A DNA stretch of 64,000 nucleotides from positions 27,047-91,046 of the forward strand of contig NZ_JACRAH010000039.1 of NCBI RefSeq assembly GCF_016234775.1. The letters run 5' to 3'. The notes beneath the pieces were generated by a model. That model made no database searches and was not told the origin of the DNA. It saw only the letters and a list, made by a program, of their open reading frames with translations. A program made the position numbers and the translations under genes. This DNA is from Aquabacterium sp. (GTDB lineage: Bacteria > Pseudomonadota > Gammaproteobacteria > Burkholderiales > Burkholderiaceae_C). Of the stretch, positions 60,885 through 64,000 are shown piece by piece (position 1 is the stretch's first letter; every line of letters begins with the position of its first letter).

Positions 60885-62549
60885 TCAGCGAATTGGCTTG
60901 AAACGCACGCGCTTGGGGCGTGCGCCTTCTTCACCGAGGCGCTTTTTCTTGTCGGCTTCATATTCCTGATAGTTGCCGTCGAAGAAGAACCATTGCGAGT
61001 CGCCTTCGCACGCGAGGATGTGCGTACAGATGCGATCGAGGAACCAGCGATCGTGGGAGATGATCATCGCGCTGCCGGCAAATTCCAGCAGGGCGTCTTC
61101 CAGTGCGCGCAGGGTTTCGACGTCCAGGTCGTTGGAAGGTTCGTCCAGCATCAGCACGTTGCCGCCTTGAGCCAGTGTCTTGGCCAGGTGCAGGCGACCG
61201 CGCTCACCGCCGGACAAGCTGCCCACCAGCTTTTGCTGATCGTTGCCCTTGAAGTTGAAGCGACCCAGGTAGGCGCGCGAGGGCATCACGAACTTGCCCA
61301 CGATGATGTTGTCGAGGCCGCCAGAGACGTCCTGCCACACGGTGTTGTCGGCAGCCAGACCTTCGCGGCTTTGGTCCACGAATGCCAGTTGTGCGGTCTT
61401 GCCGATGCTGACCTCTCCGCTGTCAGGCGTCTCGACGCCCTGGATCATGCGGAACAGCGTGGATTTACCTGCGCCGTTGGGTCCGATGATGCCGACGATG
61501 GCGCCAGCGGGTACCTTGAAGCTCAGGTTGTCGATCAGGCAGCGGTCGCCAAAGGACTTGGTGACGTTTTTGAACTCGATGACTTCATTGCCCAGGCGTT
61601 CGGCCACAGGGATGAAGATTTCGTTCGTCTCGTTGCGCTTTTGGTAGTCGACATCGCTCAGTTCTTCGAAGCGGGCCAGACGGGCCTTGCTCTTGGCCTG
61701 GCGGCCCTTGGCGTTCTTGCGCACCCATTCCAGTTCGACCTTCAGGGCCTTGGCGCGTGCGTCTTCGGTCTTCTGCTCCTGTTCCAGGCGCTTGCCCTTG
61801 GCGTCCAGCCAGTCGGAGTAATTGCCCTTGTAGGGGTGGCCCGCGCCACGGTCGAGTTCCAGGATCCACTCGGCGGCGTTGTCCAGGAAGTAGCGATCGT
61901 GGGTGATGGCCACCACAGTGCCGGAGAAGCGGCTGAGGAACTGTTCCAGCCAGTCCACGGACTCGGCGTCCAAGTGGTTGGTGGGTTCGTCAAGCAGCAG
62001 CATGTCTGGCTTGGACAGCAGCAGGCGGCACAAGGCCACACGGCGCTTTTCACCGCCGGACAGGTTGCCGATGATGGCATCCCATGCGGGCAGGCGCAGG
62101 GCGTCGGCGGCCAGTTCCAGTTGCAGGTCGGTGTTTTCGGAGCCGCCAGCGGCGATGATGGCTTCCAGTTCACCTTGTTCAGCGGCCAGGGCGTCGAAGT
62201 CTGCATCTTCTTCGGCGTAGGCTGCGTACACCTCGTCGAGTCGCTTCTTGGCCGCGAGCACACCGCCGATGCCTTCTTCAACCGCTTCGCGAACGGTTTG
62301 GTCCGGGTTCATGACCGGCTCTTGAGGCAGATATCCAATTTTCAGGCCAGGCATCGGGACGGCTTCGCCCTCGATGTCCTTGTCCACGCCTGCCATGATC
62401 TTCAGGAAGGTGGACTTGCCTGAGCCGTTCACACCCAGCACGCCAATCTTGGCGCCCGGGAAGAAACTCAGGGTGATGTCTTTGAGGATCTGACGCTTCG
62501 GGGGGACGATCTTCCCGACGCGGTTCATTGTAAAAACGTACTGGGCCAT
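60885..62549 (-). CDS. ettA: Energy-dependent translational throttle protein EttA (ABC-F)
   Basis: A 554-residue ABC-F protein that binds the ribosomal E site and regulates translation with the ATP/ADP ratio. It has two ABC ATPase domains with Walker A motifs GVNGSGKSTFLK and GPNGAGKSTLFR, signatures NLSGGEKRRVALCRLLLS and SLSGGERGRLHLAKTLAQ, and Walker B LLLDEPTNHLDAESV and LMLDEPSNDLDVETL. The Arm and linker regions characteristic of EttA (AYAEEDADFDALAAEQGELE and QKTEDARAKALKVELEWVRK) are present. The start ATG at 62549 and the end fit the family length of about 555. Confidence 0.96.
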   Translation of the reverse strand: MAQYVFTMNRVGKIVPPKRQILKDITLSFFPGAKIGVLGVNGSGKSTFLKIMAGVDKDIEGEAVPMPGLKIGYLPQEPVMNPDQTVREAVEEGIGGVLAAKKRLDEVYAAYAEEDADFDALAAEQGELEAIIAAGGSENTDLQLELAADALRLPAWDAIIGNLSGGEKRRVALCRLLLSKPDMLLLDEPTNHLDAESVDWLEQFLSRFSGTVVAITHDRYFLDNAAEWILELDRGAGHPYKGNYSDWLDAKGKRLEQEQKTEDARAKALKVELEWVRKNAKGRQAKSKARLARFEELSDVDYQKRNETNEIFIPVAERLGNEVIEFKNVTKSFGDRCLIDNLSFKVPAGAIVGIIGPNGAGKSTLFRMIQGVETPDSGEVSIGKTAQLAFVDQSREGLAADNTVWQDVSGGLDNIIVGKFVMPSRAYLGRFNFKGNDQQKLVGSLSGGERGRLHLAKTLAQGGNVLMLDEPSNDLDVETLRALEDALLEFAGSAMIISHDRWFLDRICTHILACEGDSQWFFFDGNYQEYEADKKKRLGEEGARPKRVRFKPIR

Positions 62550-62646
62550 GGCGCGCTCGCTTGAAGCGAGTAACTTGGATCAAACCGCGTAGCTTAAGGC
62601 AAGCCGCGGCCCTTTACGTTTTTTTGATGCCTTTATCCGCGGGGAT

Positions 62647-62838
62647 TCAGCCGCGCAAACGCATGATCAGGTTTTCGGCCTCGGTCATGGCCTCGCGCTG
62701 GGCGGTTTCATCGGTCATGAAAGCCAGCTCCTGCAGGGACATTTTCAGATTCATCAAGCCATCGCGCAGGCTGAACAGGGCCGCCTGAACTTCCAATAGC
62801 TGGTTTTGGTTGGAATCGGGGGTGTTGTGGTGGGACAT
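62647..62838 (-). CDS. Small helical protein of unknown function
   Basis: A 63-residue protein: MSHHNTPDSNQNQLLEVQAA, then a helix-rich, Met/Leu/Glu-patterned tail likely to form a coiled coil. The start at 62838 has CAAGGAC close upstream. The frame stays open for another 97 residues, but that part looks non-coding (Pro/Arg-rich, no family). It stands 97 bases upstream of ettA on the same strand and may be co-transcribed with it. I do not recognise a family. Confidence 0.55.
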   Translation of the reverse strand: MSHHNTPDSNQNQLLEVQAALFSLRDGLMNLKMSLQELAFMTDETAQREAMTEAENLIMRLRG

Positions 62839-62981
62839 GTCCTTGCTCTCCGGCCCCTTTGGAACTTCCTGGCCGGGCGCAGGGCAAGGCGCTGACGGCA
62901 TGAAAGGACTGTAGCCCTGCCTTGCATGTCGGGGTAGCGCTTGATTAAGGGGTGATGAAAGAGGACTGCTGAAACGAGGGG

Positions 62982-63341
62982 TCAGCTGTTTTGCAATGTG
63001 GTTTGCGTATTCAGCCAGGCTGCGACTCTTTGCGGCTCGATACACAGGGCCCATTGTTTGCGCCGGCCGGATGCGCCGCGCAGGAGTTCGAGCTGGTTTT
63101 GCGGGATGCCAAGTTCCTTGGACAGCCATTTGCGCAACGCGTCATTAGCTGCACCGTCAACTGGTGGCGCAGACAGGCGTATGCGCAGGGCGCCATCGTG
63201 CCACCCGACCAGTTCCGTTTTCTTGGCGTTGGGTGAGACGCTGATGTCGAGTACAACGCGTTGATCCTTGCCTTTGCCGTCCAGGCGCATGCAGGGCCAT
63301 GAAGATGAGGGAGGGGCAGGCGTGGTCATGTCGGGTGCCAT
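62982..63341 (-). CDS. DUF167 (YggU) family protein
   Basis: A 119-residue protein of the UPF0235/YggU family with unknown role. The conserved block reads VSPNAKKTELVGWHDGALRI, then LSAPPVDGAANDALRKWLSK and VELLRGASGRRKQ-type Gly-rich segment ending at GASGRRKQ. Two in-frame ATGs (63341 and 63329) are both plausible starts; the family start is near the second. It is on the same strand as the small helical protein and the histone-like gene. Confidence 0.88.
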   Translation of the reverse strand: MAPDMTTPAPPSSSWPCMRLDGKGKDQRVVLDISVSPNAKKTELVGWHDGALRIRLSAPPVDGAANDALRKWLSKELGIPQNQLELLRGASGRRKQWALCIEPQRVAAWLNTQTTLQNS

Positions 63342-63365
63342 GATGCCGCATGGGCACTGAAAATG

Positions 63366-63388
63366 AAAAACCCGGCCGAAGCCGGGTT
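63366..63388 (-). terminator. Intrinsic terminator of the histone H1-like gene
   Basis: AACCCGGC (63369-63376) and GCCGGGTT (63381-63388) pair around a CGAA loop; TTTTTC follows on the minus strand. It lies about 54 bases after the histone-like stop. Confidence 0.85.
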
Positions 63389-63441
63389 GGGAAACATCTG
63401 CCTGTCCTGGGATCAGGCTGATGCCGATTCAGTTGCTTGAA

Positions 63442-63909
63442 TCAGGGCTTGTTGCCAGTCGGGAAGGGCCACGCAGCTTGAGGGCTCAGCGTGGTCTTCG
63501 CGGCTGGGGCAGCGGCCTTCTTGGGGGCAGGGGCAGGCTTGGCGGGAGCAGGCTTCTTCGCAGCAGCCTTCTTCGCGGGGGCCTTCTTGGCAGCAGCCTT
63601 CTTGGCGGGAGCAGCCTTCTTGACTGCAGCCTTCTTGGCAGGTGCCGCCTTCTTCACTGCGGCCTTCTTGGCGGGAGCAGCCTTCTTGACTGCAGCTTTC
63701 TTGGCGGGCGCAGCCTTCTTCACTGCGGCCTTCTTGGCCGGAGCCTTCTTGACAGCAGCCTTCTTGGCGGGAGCGGCCTTCTTCACGGCTGCCTTCTTGG
63801 CAGGAGCGGCCTTCTTCACGGCGGCCTTCTTAGCGGGCGCAGCCTTCTTCACAGCGGCCTTCTTAGCCGGGGCAGCCTTCTTGGGTGCCACTTTTTTTGC
63901 AGTTGCCAT
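63442..63909 (-). CDS. Histone H1-like DNA-binding protein with lysine-alanine repeats
   Basis: A 155-residue protein composed almost wholly of repeats of the type KKAAPAKKAAVKKA, typical of the bacterial H1-like (HctB/BpH1) nucleoid proteins of Burkholderiales and Bordetella. The short C-terminal end reads TTLSPQAAWPFPTGNKP. The ATG at 63909 is preceded by CAAGGAGATC, which decides against a longer frame. At DNA level it is a tandem array with repeat units of about 39-42 bases, so length variation by slippage is likely. It probably binds DNA non-specifically. Confidence 0.88.
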   Translation of the reverse strand: MATAKKVAPKKAAPAKKAAVKKAAPAKKAAVKKAAPAKKAAVKKAAPAKKAAVKKAPAKKAAVKKAAPAKKAAVKKAAPAKKAAVKKAAPAKKAAVKKAAPAKKAAAKKAPAKKAAAKKPAPAKPAPAPKKAAAPAAKTTLSPQAAWPFPTGNKP

Positions 63910-64000
63910 ACGGATCTCCTTGATCAAGTTGCAAAGAGCACTGCACTGCGGATTGCAGTACAGGGATCCATCACCCATCGCCCCCTAGGATCTGAGCGCG
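63910..64000 (-). promoter_or_regulatory. 5' region of the histone H1-like gene
   Basis: This stretch contains the ribosome binding site (AAGGAG) and the upstream region of the histone-like gene. TTGCAA and TGCAGT-type sequences are present, but no firm promoter could be assigned before the window edge. Confidence 0.3.

Noticed and set aside
60993..62423. Plus-strand open frame of about 475 codons opposite ettA
   Set aside because: EttA motifs are unambiguous on the other strand; the antisense frame has no recognisable feature.

Overview
The window looks like a piece of a high-GC betaproteobacterial chromosome, order Burkholderiales (Comamonadaceae or Leptothrix/Aquabacterium-like relatives). 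The basis is high-GC coding throughout, a DUF3460 gene next to scpA, panB/panC nearby, a lysine/alanine-repeat histone H1-like protein, a YgiF-type CYTH protein and a tripartite TRAP system of the kind seen in that order. Family calls rest on motifs read in the translations; no database search was possible. No tRNA, rRNA, CRISPR array, insertion sequence or phage gene was recognised.

Layout. 1-2413: a truncated GMC oxidoreductase divergent from a methylmalonate-semialdehyde dehydrogenase. 2722-3786: an unrecognised lipoprotein. 4020-23402: a long same-strand block that is the most unusual part of the window. It starts as a Tad/Flp (type IVc) pilus or secretion locus: Flp-like pilin, TadG-like and TadE-like pseudopilins, CpaB, secretin, ATPase, TadB, TadC. 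It runs without a strand change into a DUF192-TadE-OmpA fusion, a Sec-exported Rhs protein whose C-terminal tail resembles a HET-C/zinc-phospholipase-like domain, and two exported proteins of unknown role. The secretin carries two C-terminal SH3b domains and the ATPase an N-terminal FHA domain. No TadZ/CpaE, prepilin peptidase, TadD or RcpB is present.

23403-23796 has no convincing gene. It holds a run of short perfect hairpins ending in an intrinsic terminator that only works on the minus strand, so a minus-strand small RNA is proposed. 23797-25323 is the NAD(P)HX repair enzyme nnrD. 25347-38545 is a signalling island: a diguanylate cyclase, a REC-GGDEF-EAL protein and a large hybrid kinase with HPt domain in one minus-strand operon; a divergent PAS-type histidine kinase; and a HisKA_2-type multi-PAS kinase with a REC-ANTAR RNA-binding regulator.

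38559-52976 is mostly housekeeping: apbC/mrp, metG (with a REP-like GC palindrome inserted in frame in its linker), a SulP transporter, a CYTH protein, DUF3460, scpA, panB, panC, amtB, a small unknown, a class I glutamine amidotransferase and dinG. 53073-55895 is a zinc metalloprotease of the DUF4953/DUF5117 type. 56012-60570 is a minus-strand TRAP operon (lipoprotein, binding protein, fused permease) with hairpins in every intercistronic gap, one of them a terminator-like structure just before the binding-protein start. 60885-63909 carries ettA, a small unknown, a DUF167 protein and the histone H1-like gene, all on the minus strand.

How they may work together: the central inference is that the Tad block builds an envelope-spanning machine with several peptidoglycan-facing modules (SH3b pair, OmpA domain) and is genetically tied to an Rhs/HET-C-type effector. 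The signalling island probably controls c-di-GMP and phosphorelay outputs that in such bacteria often govern attachment, but no direct link to the Tad block is visible in the sequence.
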